Assembly (NCBI RefSeq): GCF_004354085.1
Contig: NZ_SMSE01000001.1
Location: forward strand, 295,335 to 359,334
Length of the DNA: 64,000 bases
DNA from: Seongchinamella unica
GTDB taxonomy: Bacteria; Pseudomonadota; Gammaproteobacteria; Pseudomonadales; Halieaceae
Direction: 5' to 3'
This document shows, one piece after another, positions 52,082 through 60,989 of this stretch. The translations under genes and the position numbers were made by a program. Below the pieces are notes generated by a model. It was not told the DNA's origin and made no database searches. It worked only from the letters and a program-made list of their open reading frames with translations. Position 1 is the first letter of the stretch; every line of letters starts with the position of its first letter.

Positions 52082-53647
52082 CTACCGTTTAGTGCCCTTA
52101 CTGGCCGCTATTTTTCCTAGTGCTCCCCCCTTCTGACCAGTATCGTTAGCCGGTTTCATAAATGGGTTGGCAGAATTATCTAGTGAACGCCCAACTTTCA
52201 CCCCCGCCCACGCCATCATTCCACTCCAAAGTAGCGGCAACCCCAGATAAAGACTGGTGGTAATCATATTCAGCAGCATGCGCTTGGCATCGTGTTCGCC
52301 GGGGTTGGCGAAGATCTGCAAGAAGACATTGACGTCCGGGTACATAGACAAAATCAGGTTCTGATCCACCCACATGGCTAAATACCAAAGTACACTCCAG
52401 AACTTAATGGTGAAGATGGCCATGCCACCTACAACCATCATGGCGATGGAATATCGGGACAACACGACCACCAGCGGCAGTAGTGAGTAGATACCCAGCA
52501 GCATGATGGCCTGCACCATGGGCAGAGACTGAAGTACCGCGGTCATGGTCACGGAAAACAGGGCGGATGCTGTAATCATGCCACCGGCGGCAAGCCCGCC
52601 TTTGACAATGGAACCAGCCGCGTTGACAAGCCCTGAGCCGGAAGCGTTGTTGGCAATTAGTTCATTATTTGACCAGGAGGGTGGCGCATTGTTGAGTACG
52701 GTTTTGGCGACGGCGTCGTTTTGTTGTTCGCTGGCTAGCGCAGGTGCAATGGCGACGACCAGCCCGGAAAACCCGGCGGATGTGGCATCGGCTTCATTGA
52801 TCAGCTTCTGCCGCACACCAATGGCGGCGTCCTCCCACCATTGCTTGCAGTAAGGCTTGCCCCAGGCTGGTGGTGTGGCGGCATCATATTCCGTATCTCT
52901 GGCCGCGTTGTACGCCCAGCCTGTGACCTGGTTAGAGGGGCGAAGGGTGTCGTAGTAACCCGCGGCATCTCGATAGACGTGTGACCCAACCCAGTCAGGG
53001 TCATCGGCTCCATACGTTGCGAGACTGCTATTGATCGCCGCTGTGTCCGGTCGTTCTGCCTGATATTTGGAACGCGCCGGGATATAACACTGGCTGAAAA
53101 AATCGCTCACTTCCTGCTTGAGGCGCGGATCGGCAATGGTCGCCAGGCGTGCCTGCTGCTCGAAAGTCCGCATATCCGCCACCGTAGGCAGGCCTTCGAC
53201 AATGGCGTGGTTTAAACCCGAGCTGAGTGCAATCACCCCGTACCACCAGACGGGAACATTGACGGTTGCCGCGGTACCGATAAAGCCCGTTGTGCCGTAG
53301 GTGCTCTGAGGGGCAGCCACGGTTGCTGTGGCCGGCGCTGGGTCCAACAGGGTTGGCGGTGGCGAATAGGACAAAGTACCGGCGTTGAGCGGGGTCAGCG
53401 CAGCGGGTTGCCCCGCCAGCACAACTACTAGCAACGAGATAAACAGCTCGATCTCCATGCGCCGCAGTGAGAGGCCACTGGCATGACCCACTTCACCGCC
53501 TTGAGCAGGCTCGCGCCAGTTATCGATCAGGATGCCCAGAAACGGCAAAAAGACGATGCCGGTACTGACCAGCACATCCCACAGAATACCGTAAAAGGTC
53601 CAGCCAAATAGCGACGTAAAGAGCTCCAGGTAGCTATCGACACTCAT
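52082..53647 (-). CDS. Conjugative transfer protein, TraG N-terminal-like
   Basis: A 521-residue inner-membrane protein: hydrophobic segments at the N-terminus (FTSLFGWTFYGILWDVLVST, then ISLLVVVLAGQPAAL), a long periplasmic part and further helices near residues 365-480 (VQAIMLLGIYSLLPLVVVLS, AMMVVGGMAIFTIKFWSVLW). This matches the TraG_N mating-pair stabilisation domain of the F-like/ICE transfer system. The long periplasmic C-terminal domain of F TraG is absent, as in ICE versions. It overlaps the preceding gene by 4 bp and is the last transfer gene of the block. Confidence 0.88.
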   Translation of the reverse strand: MSVDSYLELFTSLFGWTFYGILWDVLVSTGIVFLPFLGILIDNWREPAQGGEVGHASGLSLRRMEIELFISLLVVVLAGQPAALTPLNAGTLSYSPPPTLLDPAPATATVAAPQSTYGTTGFIGTAATVNVPVWWYGVIALSSGLNHAIVEGLPTVADMRTFEQQARLATIADPRLKQEVSDFFSQCYIPARSKYQAERPDTAAINSSLATYGADDPDWVGSHVYRDAAGYYDTLRPSNQVTGWAYNAARDTEYDAATPPAWGKPYCKQWWEDAAIGVRQKLINEADATSAGFSGLVVAIAPALASEQQNDAVAKTVLNNAPPSWSNNELIANNASGSGLVNAAGSIVKGGLAAGGMITASALFSVTMTAVLQSLPMVQAIMLLGIYSLLPLVVVLSRYSIAMMVVGGMAIFTIKFWSVLWYLAMWVDQNLILSMYPDVNVFLQIFANPGEHDAKRMLLNMITTSLYLGLPLLWSGMMAWAGVKVGRSLDNSANPFMKPANDTGQKGGALGKIAASKGTKR

Positions 53648-54018
53648 GGTAGTGTTCCGGACATCAGGCTCAGGGCATTAACCAGCACACCCTGCCCTAA
53701 TACCAGCTCCACTAGCACTAGCAAGGTGACGGTTCGCCAGCGCAACGCCGCTAGCGACGTGACCTTGCTATGAGTGATAATGCCTGCACTCGCCAACCTC
53801 GTGATCAGATGATTCCAACCGAGTGCAACAAAGGCGATCAGCGTCCAACGAAGCAGTGCGAGCGCCATCCGCCATGCATTGATACTATGCTGGACGGATT
53901 GTACGGATTGAGTCTGTAGTTGGTGCATGAGTAGATAGCCGACCACCCCGGTCAGCAGTGCGGCCAACGTAGTCAATACCAGAAAACTTTTTCGCCTTTC
54001 GAGATGTTTACTGAACAC
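53644..54018 (-). CDS. Small ICE membrane protein
   Basis: About 124 residues with two or three hydrophobic segments (FLVLTTLAALLTGVVGYLLM, RWTLIAFVALGWNHLI, VTLLVLVELVLGQGVLVNAL). The reading frame is open much further upstream, but there it overlaps the C-terminus of the previous gene in another frame, so a GTG at 54018 just inside that gene's stop, with GAGGTG before it, is the likely start; GTG at 54024 is an alternative. Position between the PFL_4711-like and TraG genes is typical for this ICE type. Role in the transfer apparatus not known. Confidence 0.65.
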   Translation of the reverse strand: MFSKHLERRKSFLVLTTLAALLTGVVGYLLMHQLQTQSVQSVQHSINAWRMALALLRWTLIAFVALGWNHLITRLASAGIITHSKVTSLAALRWRTVTLLVLVELVLGQGVLVNALSLMSGTLP

Positions 54019-55348
54019 GCCCACCTCGCAACGGGTTGGGATCAATAGCGGGCACTTCAGGCACCGTAAGAGAGCTTTGCCGCCTGGCAGCCGCTCGTTC
54101 AAGTAAGGTGGAAACGGTATCGGAGACGACTTCTTTGCGTACACGGGTTTCAAATAGCAGGTTCTCGATTTCTTTGTCGAGCTCGACAATGGAATTGTCG
54201 GCATGCTCTCGGGCCACTTCGGTCGCATAGACCTCGGGCACCTGTCGTCCTGACAGCAGTAGCCTCCGGGCAAATAGCGCCTTCTCTACTGTGCGCGCGG
54301 TACTGATTTCAGACACCAGGCGGCCCATGATCAGGCTCTGCTCCGAGGCTGGCATTTCACGAATCGCCTCGATCACTTGCCGGGTAATGGCCACACCGGG
54401 TGCGGTGATCTTATCGAGGTTGGCAAGCGTTAGCGGTGTTGCGCCACTGACCAGATTCTGGATGTCGGTGGTGACGGCAGCGGACTCTTGGTAGAGCTTG
54501 GGTAACAGCCCCGTGCCAGGAATGCTGTCCTTGCGGCAAGTGTCGCATGTGGTAACGATATTCTCGCCCACCACTTCGACCGTCCAATCGCGCGCATCAG
54601 CCGGTGATGGCCAGACCTCGGATAACCGTGTCGATGACGCTGCCGGCACCGGGCTCGGATCTGTAACAGGCCGATTCATATTGATGTTGTAGCCGGCCTC
54701 GACGATATCCCCGGTGAATTCCAGCACCGGTTGCCCGCGGCCACCGGCCTGGCCGCCAATCCAGGGCACTCCGTTGTTGCCATTGGACGACTCCACCGTG
54801 GTTTTTGCTGTGACGGCATCATTTCCACCGACCCCCATCTGCACTTTCCAGTCATTGCCTTTGGATAAGGTAATCAAGTCAGCATAGGGGTTCTTGCCCT
54901 GAGCGATTTCCGCTTCCATCTGCTCACAGGATTTGGTGGCCAATTGCATAGTCTCTTCAGCTTTGAGCAGGGCGTTTTGGAACAGGTCATACAAACCAGG
55001 ATTGGCTCGTTGCAGTATCAATGCCGGCAAGGCAGCAATAGCGCTGGTCGCGGCTGCTGTCATGGCGTTCATCATATTGTCGACACCTGCGCCAATGTCA
55101 TTCAGGGTATTGGTCACCGCCGCCACCGGATCGAACTTGCCGCAGCTATAGCCCAAGCCCAATTGAGCGGATCCACCCAGAGTCACTGATACGACTGAGG
55201 GATTGGCCGGTACCGAGACGGGCTCTGCTCCGCCGATTTCGTAGTACCACAAGCCATCCTCAGTGGGCGCTTGCGCGGCAAAACCGTTAATGGTCCATAG
55301 GAGTGACCAACCGAAGAGTAGCGACATGCATTGATTGTGGGTCTTCAT
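54008..55348 (-). CDS. ICE conjugation protein, PFL_4711 family (TIGR03755)
   Basis: A 446-residue exported protein: signal peptide (MSLLFGWSLLWTINGFAAQ), a Cys-containing N-terminal part (GLGYSCGKFDPVAAVTNTLN near residue 56), VVGENIVTTCDTCRKDSIPG near 255 and a helical C-terminus. Family assignment comes from length, Cys pattern and position after the PFL_4710-like gene. It is proposed to be a TraH-like periplasmic component of the mating pore. Its start overlaps the stop of the previous gene by 4 bp. Confidence 0.82.
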   Translation of the reverse strand: MKTHNQCMSLLFGWSLLWTINGFAAQAPTEDGLWYYEIGGAEPVSVPANPSVVSVTLGGSAQLGLGYSCGKFDPVAAVTNTLNDIGAGVDNMMNAMTAAATSAIAALPALILQRANPGLYDLFQNALLKAEETMQLATKSCEQMEAEIAQGKNPYADLITLSKGNDWKVQMGVGGNDAVTAKTTVESSNGNNGVPWIGGQAGGRGQPVLEFTGDIVEAGYNINMNRPVTDPSPVPAASSTRLSEVWPSPADARDWTVEVVGENIVTTCDTCRKDSIPGTGLLPKLYQESAAVTTDIQNLVSGATPLTLANLDKITAPGVAITRQVIEAIREMPASEQSLIMGRLVSEISTARTVEKALFARRLLLSGRQVPEVYATEVAREHADNSIVELDKEIENLLFETRVRKEVVSDTVSTLLERAAARRQSSLTVPEVPAIDPNPLRGGRVQ

Positions 55349-56370
55349 GGGGGGTAATCGATCCAGTTAATGTCGATTAGAAAAAACTGCCCTTCCCTCT
55401 CGCAACATTGGTAGGGCCGCCAGAGGTTCCACACGTAATCACCCTCGGCATCAACTCTACCTCCGCCCCAACCATTGGCACTAGCGAGGTCGTTGGTGCC
55501 GAATACGGCGCAGCTCGATTCTGCTTTGGGAAGCAACATCTGCCACTCACCGGTGGCGGGATCGTCTTCAACCAATGGGCCCGGCGACCAAATCCGCTGG
55601 TCGGAGCTGAAAGACGGTTCGATCTGATCGTAAATGTGCGGCTGACCGTTCCGGGTCACGATATCTCCGGCTCGCTGCGCATTGATTGCCGCGGCCTTGG
55701 GCTCCTCTGCCTGTGTGGTCCAGCCTGTTCTGGGGTAGACACCACCCCAGGTCTGCAGAGGCCAAGCGCCTATTTCCCGCATGCCGGATATCAGGCTCGC
55801 TGGATAGAACATCTCCGGGATTTCCATACGCCAGGAGAGCGCGTCCAGGCTCGACATGAAATAGGGATAAAAAGAGGTGGTTTCCGATTCACACAAATAG
55901 CCGCTACCCGCCAGGACACCCGACAGCGAGCCCAAAGGGTGGCCGATGACATCGGTCTCCCGAAAGATCAGATTGCGGTGATCCCTGTTGCCCTGCCCAC
56001 CTTCCGTTCGATTCCCGGCGCTCTCGATGGGCACGGCCAGCAAGCTGCCGAGCAGTCCTGTCGCAGCGGAGCTTTGGGCGGCGCCAAGAATGCTGCGAAT
56101 CTCTGTCCAGGGATTGCTACCGAGTTCATTGTAACTGCTCACCACTGCATCCGGCTGGTAATGGCCAACTTTGATTGAGGTCTCGACATTGCATTCGTAA
56201 ATGGAACAGCGCAGCCAAAAGCACATCCCCACCGGCATCCAGCGCATACAACTGAGCGCGGCACTCGTGGTCTGAGAGACGATTTTCGTGGTGGAGATGG
56301 TTCCAGCATGGCTCATGAGGGGCAACCACATCAGCAGGATGAATCCACAACGGCGGATAGCGCGCATCAT
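55345..56370 (-). CDS. ICE conjugation protein, PFL_4710 family (TIGR03756), TraU-like
   Basis: About 341 residues. Start at the ATG overlapping the stop of the previous gene (ATGATG at 56370). Signal peptide (RCGFILLMWLPLMSHAG), then ALSCMRWMPVGMCFWLRCSI near residue 37, a Cys-rich stretch typical of TraU-like proteins, and CCEREGQFFLIDINWIDYPP at the end. TraU proteins are periplasmic, disulphide-bonded parts of the F-type mating apparatus. Order with neighbours supports the call. Confidence 0.85.
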   Translation of the reverse strand: MMRAIRRCGFILLMWLPLMSHAGTISTTKIVSQTTSAALSCMRWMPVGMCFWLRCSIYECNVETSIKVGHYQPDAVVSSYNELGSNPWTEIRSILGAAQSSAATGLLGSLLAVPIESAGNRTEGGQGNRDHRNLIFRETDVIGHPLGSLSGVLAGSGYLCESETTSFYPYFMSSLDALSWRMEIPEMFYPASLISGMREIGAWPLQTWGGVYPRTGWTTQAEEPKAAAINAQRAGDIVTRNGQPHIYDQIEPSFSSDQRIWSPGPLVEDDPATGEWQMLLPKAESSCAVFGTNDLASANGWGGGRVDAEGDYVWNLWRPYQCCEREGQFFLIDINWIDYPP

Positions 56371-56846
56371 GGTCGAGCCTCCCCGGCCTGCCACTGCTGA
56401 TACCGCTGGGTTGCCGCTCGAACATCGGTGATGCCGTAAACCACCGTTTTGCCATCGAAGACAATGGCCGGGTAGCGATCAATGCCGTACTGCATCGTCT
56501 GCACCAAACCGTTAGCGGCGTTTTCCAGTTCATGGCTGAGTTTATTTTCCATACGCTGAAAGCGATGGAGGGCTGTCTGCTTTGCAACTTCGGGATTCGC
56601 TGGCAAGTCTTTGGAGAGTTCCTTCTGAAGTCGATCAATACGGTCTATGTAGTACACCGTTATACCGTCCGCATTATTCGCGACCGGGTTCATTGAATCG
56701 GTAAATACCTCGATCGCAGTTGAGGGTTCGTCAGCCAAAACCGGCTCACAGAGCACCCCTGTTAGACCGATCGAAAGAATGAGATGAGCTCTTGCAATAT
56801 TCACTGGCGGCCATCCGGATCCACATACCTTTGACAGAGCATTCAT
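56367..56846 (-). CDS. ICE conjugation protein, PFL_4709 family (TIGR03757)
   Basis: A 159-residue exported protein with signal peptide (ILSIGLTGVLCEPVLADE), then AIEVFTDSMNPVANNADGIT, YYIDRIDRLQKELSKDLP and QYGIDRYPAIVFDGKTVVYG. The last motif is a thioredoxin-fold, TrbC/TraF-like ending; no CxxC is present, as usual for the family. It is first in the left part of the transfer block, separated from the ATPase gene by the NERD gene on the other strand, so it must have its own promoter in the 120 bp before it. Confidence 0.85.
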   Translation of the reverse strand: MNALSKVCGSGWPPVNIARAHLILSIGLTGVLCEPVLADEPSTAIEVFTDSMNPVANNADGITVYYIDRIDRLQKELSKDLPANPEVAKQTALHRFQRMENKLSHELENAANGLVQTMQYGIDRYPAIVFDGKTVVYGITDVRAATQRYQQWQAGEARP

Positions 56847-56966
56847 GCTGAAGGATTGACGGTGGGGGATAAACGGAAAATCCAGACATGAAGCGTCGAT
56901 GTTTCTGGCCGACCAGAGGCAACATTCCTATAATGGCGGGACATTCGTAACGGAAAAGATACGGGA

Positions 56967-57794
56967 ATGGATTTCAGCCCCATCATCCAACAGGTCTACA
57001 ACGCGCTGTGGTACCTCATACCTCTCGCTATCCTGGCAGGTATTCTCAAGTCACCCTGGTTCAAAGGCATTACCGGTGAGTTTCTGGTCAATACGGCCGC
57101 ACGGCTGTTTCTTGCAAAGGACGAATACCACCTGATCAAGGATGTGACATTACAAACCGATGATGGCACCACACAGATCGACCACATCATTGTGTCGCGC
57201 TACGGCGTGTTCGTAATTGAAACCAAAAATATGAAGGGCTGGATATTCGGTTCGGCCAACCAGAAGACCTGGACCCAGAAAATCTACAAACACACCCATA
57301 AATTTCAGAATCCACTGGACCAGAACTATAAGCACGTCAAAACGCTGGAAGCTTTGCTGGATATTCCCGCTTCCGCAATTCACTCGCTGGTGGTGTTTGT
57401 CGGTGATTCGACGTTCAAGACGGAGTTACCCGACAATGTGGTTTATGCCGGTGGGTATATCCGGTATATCAAAGCGCGGCACGATGTGATCCTCAGCCAG
57501 GCCGACGTGGAGACCGTAACGGCAGAAATCGAACAGCTGAGATTACAGCGGGGGTTTACCACCAACCGACAGCACGTCAACCATTTGCGCCAGAAGAAGG
57601 CTCCCTCACCGCCAGCTGCCCCCTCAATCGTGCCGCCAATCACTGCGTCAACAACGTCCCAAAGCCAAAAACCGTGCCCAAAGTGTGGCGGTACGATGAT
57701 ACTAAGAACGGCCAGAAAGGGAAAAAAAGCGGGCAATCAATTTTGGGGATGCGCAACCTATCCGGCCTGCCGTGGGGTCATGAAACACGCTTGA
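56967..57794 (+). CDS. NERD-domain protein with topoisomerase-type zinc finger
   Basis: A 275-residue protein. An N-terminal membrane helix (LIPLAILAGILKSPW) is followed by a NERD nuclease-related domain: GEFLVNTAARLFL, TQIDHIIVSRYGVFVIETKN (the D...ExK nuclease pattern near residue 80) and MKGWIFGSANQKTW. The C-terminus is a four-Cys zinc ribbon, CPKCGGTMILRTARKG then FWGCATYPACRG, as in topoisomerase I tails. It lies on the strand opposite to all transfer genes, between the ATPase and PFL_4709-like genes, so it is probably cargo. A DNA-targeting role, perhaps defence or entry control, is inference. Confidence 0.85.
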   Translation: MDFSPIIQQVYNALWYLIPLAILAGILKSPWFKGITGEFLVNTAARLFLAKDEYHLIKDVTLQTDDGTTQIDHIIVSRYGVFVIETKNMKGWIFGSANQKTWTQKIYKHTHKFQNPLDQNYKHVKTLEALLDIPASAIHSLVVFVGDSTFKTELPDNVVYAGGYIRYIKARHDVILSQADVETVTAEIEQLRLQRGFTTNRQHVNHLRQKKAPSPPAAPSIVPPITASTTSQSQKPCPKCGGTMILRTARKGKKAGNQFWGCATYPACRGVMKHA

Positions 57795-57808
57795 TACCAG
57801 TAAACCTG

Positions 57809-60535
57809 CTACGCACGAGACTGTTCGATACGCTTGGCAATCTCGTAAACCGCCTCCAGCTCGGAGCAGTTCTTCTCACGCATAATGGCTGCGCGCTCAG
57901 CCTTCTCATGCTTTTCGGTCATCGCCAGGGCAAGTGACAAGGCAGGCGGTACGTTGCGGAACAGCGCTTCGACCTTGTCGGCCAGAACCACCCCTTCCAC
58001 GTACTTGCCGGGCTCCTTGCGGGCGGACAGCAGCAGGTTTCGTTGCTCATCATTGAGATCCTTAAACCGGGCGATCTGCTCCACCTCCTCTTTCGGCATT
58101 ACCAGACATAACCACCACTCCATCATATTGAGCATCTTGCGACTGGCGTCGGGAAAGTCCTCCAGATTCTGGGTCGCGATCCAGAACCAGGCACCGAGCT
58201 TGCGCCACATTTTGGTAATCTTGACCACGTAACGGGCCAGTAAGGGATTGGTGGTAATGATATGGCCTTCGTCAGTGACTACCAGAGTGGGCCGATCATC
58301 ATGCTGGTGGCGTTCCACCAGGTCGTTGATGTGGCCCATCATGGACAGGTAGGCCACGGTAAGCTGATCTTCATAGCCCTCTCTGGCCAACATACCCATT
58401 TCCAGGATAGTGACATCAGCCTCTGGCCAGGACTGCCCCGGCCGGTTGAAGAAGTGGCCTGCCAGGCCCGAGCAGAACAATGCCATGCCGTCACCCATTT
58501 CGAGAGCGCGATTGCGTCGATGCTCGGGCAACTCCGTGTTGGTAGCGATGGTTTGAAAGGCATTGACCACATCCTGAGTAATCACTTGGCTTCTGTCTGT
58601 CTCTTTCACGGTTCTTGCGGCCAGGAATATGGCGTTGCGAATCAATAGTCGATCCGCACGAGTCAACCGTGCATCTTCGCGATCCTCGCCGCCGGTGATC
58701 ATGATGCGTGCGGCGATCTCCATTTCACCGAGAATATCGCGACCTCCCCCCTCTTCTTCGACCTCATCGTCATTACCTAATATCGCCTCCAAGGTACTTT
58801 CATCGACATCGAGCGGATTAAACGCATGTCCCCGATCAAGCAACCGCAACGCGGCGGCAAAGGGCGGTAGGCTGACATCGACATTGGGGTTTAACGTGAT
58901 CTGGTTAACCGACAGACCGTGGTGGGCAAAATGTTGTCCCAACAGCGAAAACGAAGCCCCGGCCTCGATGATGAAAATGCGTGGTCGATGCCGGGCCATC
59001 ATCTGTTGCAGCAGATACACCAACAACGCCGATTTCCCTGCCCCGGTGGGCCCCAGTATCAGCATGTGGGCATTCTTCTTGCGGTCATCTTGGTGCAGCG
59101 GGTCGAAGACCAGCGGTTCGGCGCCTCGGTTGTAGAAAACCAGGCCCGGATGGCCAGTCCCACGCGAACGACCGTAGAACGGAAGTAGATTGGCAATGTG
59201 GCGAGAAAACACCAGACGTGAGCGGCGTCGGGATTTGTCCAGGTCGGCGTCATAGGCCATGGGCAGGTTGCGGATATAGCTGTCGAGTGACAGTAAGTCC
59301 GCTTCCTGGGTAATGGGCTGCAGGCCGTTGGGTAAGAGCAGTGCGTGAAGTCGATTCAGATTACCGCGCAGCGCCTTCTGATTATTTCCCCGCACATAGA
59401 AGGCCATGCTCACCGGATACAGCTTGTTGCCCTGGGCCATCTCCCGCTCCACTTGCTCGGCATCTTCCCGAGTAATCGACGCCTCAGCGGAATCGCCCAC
59501 TGATGCGCGCTTGATCTGGGCAATATGATTGCGGGTGGTGTCCTGAGCCTTGAGCGTGAGTGTGATCGCCATGATGGTGTGTTCAGGCAGACGATCGAAC
59601 AGCGAAAATTCCTGATCCCCAGCCTGGCGCTCTGCCGTGAAATGCCCAATGTCCGGTGCCCGCCGCAAGCTTTGAATACTCACGACAGTATGAGGCATAC
59701 TATCGAAAATCCAGCTCGCCGTTGCCTGGTCCGAACGGGGCATCGACAGGGCCAACTGTTCCGCAAAGTCATAACCGAATGGCAAGTTGTCATCACCTGG
59801 GTATGGCGCCAACTGTAGAAGTGCTTCTGAATTCCCCTCTGCTAACGGTGGGTTGGGATTGAACCAGCTCAGCAACCATTGATAAAACGCCTGACCGTTA
59901 GCGCGTTGGGCCGTGATCCCGGCGGCGGCCAATGAGGTGATCCATTTGGTTGCCACATCATTGAGCGCCTCTTCCACCTCGATAGCTGCTGGAGTATTGC
60001 CATTGCTCTTCAAGCGACGGTATAACACTACACGGATCCTACGTTGCTGCCCCTGCCAACGCGAACCGGTGACCGTGGTATCGTCAAACAAGCCTCCTGG
60101 TCGAGAAATTGCCTGCAAGTGTTTCGTCATCACCGACTGGTAGTGTTGTGAATACTCCGAGGCACGAACCTTCAAAGACGGATATCTGGCCAGTAACGTA
60201 TCAAACTGCGTGAGCTTGGGCTCATCCTGCACATATATCTGCAATACCCAGGGGGCGTCATCGCGCTCGGGGATGGCCTCGTTGATTGCGGTTTGAATCG
60301 CATCGCGCAGCTGTGTCATAAACGCTGGCGTGCGGGCTTCGCACCCGACCGGCTGAACCTCGAATAGGGCCCCCAGACTAACGCCATCCTCCAACAAGAA
60401 GGCTTTGATCTCAGGCAAATATTCCATCCAGGGCAACAGGTCGGTAAACGACGACGGACGATGGTACTGCTTTTCTACCGATTCGGAAGTTAAGGGCGGA
60501 GCGTCCGAAGGATCGAGGAATTTTGAGTTCGTCAT
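57809..60535 (-). CDS. Conjugative transfer ATPase, PFL_4706 family (TIGR03744), TraC/VirB4-like
   Basis: About 908 residues, a VirB4-class motor of the type IV secretion system. Walker A is LGPTGAGKSALLVYLLQ near residue 500 and Walker B TLVVTDEGHIIT near 755, followed by FWIATQNLEDFPDASRKML. The N-terminal half (LPWMEYLPEIKAFLLEDGVS, SRRRSRLVFSRHIANLLPFY) is family-typical. The ATG at 60535 follows the stop of the lipoprotein gene by 7 bp with AGGG before it. Its 3' end converges with the NERD gene, 14 bp apart. It powers pilus assembly and DNA transfer. Confidence 0.93.
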   Translation of the reverse strand: MTNSKFLDPSDAPPLTSESVEKQYHRPSSFTDLLPWMEYLPEIKAFLLEDGVSLGALFEVQPVGCEARTPAFMTQLRDAIQTAINEAIPERDDAPWVLQIYVQDEPKLTQFDTLLARYPSLKVRASEYSQHYQSVMTKHLQAISRPGGLFDDTTVTGSRWQGQQRRIRVVLYRRLKSNGNTPAAIEVEEALNDVATKWITSLAAAGITAQRANGQAFYQWLLSWFNPNPPLAEGNSEALLQLAPYPGDDNLPFGYDFAEQLALSMPRSDQATASWIFDSMPHTVVSIQSLRRAPDIGHFTAERQAGDQEFSLFDRLPEHTIMAITLTLKAQDTTRNHIAQIKRASVGDSAEASITREDAEQVEREMAQGNKLYPVSMAFYVRGNNQKALRGNLNRLHALLLPNGLQPITQEADLLSLDSYIRNLPMAYDADLDKSRRRSRLVFSRHIANLLPFYGRSRGTGHPGLVFYNRGAEPLVFDPLHQDDRKKNAHMLILGPTGAGKSALLVYLLQQMMARHRPRIFIIEAGASFSLLGQHFAHHGLSVNQITLNPNVDVSLPPFAAALRLLDRGHAFNPLDVDESTLEAILGNDDEVEEEGGGRDILGEMEIAARIMITGGEDREDARLTRADRLLIRNAIFLAARTVKETDRSQVITQDVVNAFQTIATNTELPEHRRNRALEMGDGMALFCSGLAGHFFNRPGQSWPEADVTILEMGMLAREGYEDQLTVAYLSMMGHINDLVERHQHDDRPTLVVTDEGHIITTNPLLARYVVKITKMWRKLGAWFWIATQNLEDFPDASRKMLNMMEWWLCLVMPKEEVEQIARFKDLNDEQRNLLLSARKEPGKYVEGVVLADKVEALFRNVPPALSLALAMTEKHEKAERAAIMREKNCSELEAVYEIAKRIEQSRA

Positions 60536-60542
60536 GAATGCC

Positions 60543-60989
60543 CTACTGCTTGTCGGACGAAGGTACGGCCGCTGCCGGCACCTCACCGGGCACTTCCCCC
60601 GGTAACGCGTACTCCGCCTTTTCGTAAAACGGGAATGTGGTCACATAGCCCGGTACCGGCGTGCGTCCACTGCCCGATAGGTGAGGAAAGATATACATCA
60701 CCAGTGTGGGGTTCGGCAGCCGGGGAAATACCGTATCGATTTCATTGGCGGCCTCTCTAACGAAGCCCTGATAGTGGTCAATACCGGATTGCGGTAACGG
60801 CTGACCAGCGATTGTTCGACGATGGTCAGACTTCTGAACATCAACCATGTGCTGATCGTAAATGGACTTCATGGTGGGGCCGTCCTGCGGTAACACCGAC
60901 TCCTTGGTGCTAGCACAGCCGGCCATCAACACACTAGTCCAGACCAGAACCAGTGGTAATCGTTGCGTGTTCGAAAAGATTCGTTTCAT
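60543..60989 (-). CDS. Conjugative transfer lipoprotein (TIGR03751)
   Basis: About 148 residues from the ATG at 60989, which lies inside the end of the previous gene (56-bp overlap). The lipoprotein signal ends LVWTSVLMAGCAST, with the acylated Cys. The body includes MKSIYDQHMVDVQKSDHRRT and LVMYIFPHLSGSGRTPVPGY near residue 110. It is the TraV-like outer-membrane anchor of the transfer pore by analogy. Strong positional support between the PFL_4705-like and ATPase genes. Confidence 0.88.
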   Translation of the reverse strand: MKRIFSNTQRLPLVLVWTSVLMAGCASTKESVLPQDGPTMKSIYDQHMVDVQKSDHRRTIAGQPLPQSGIDHYQGFVREAANEIDTVFPRLPNPTLVMYIFPHLSGSGRTPVPGYVTTFPFYEKAEYALPGEVPGEVPAAAVPSSDKQ

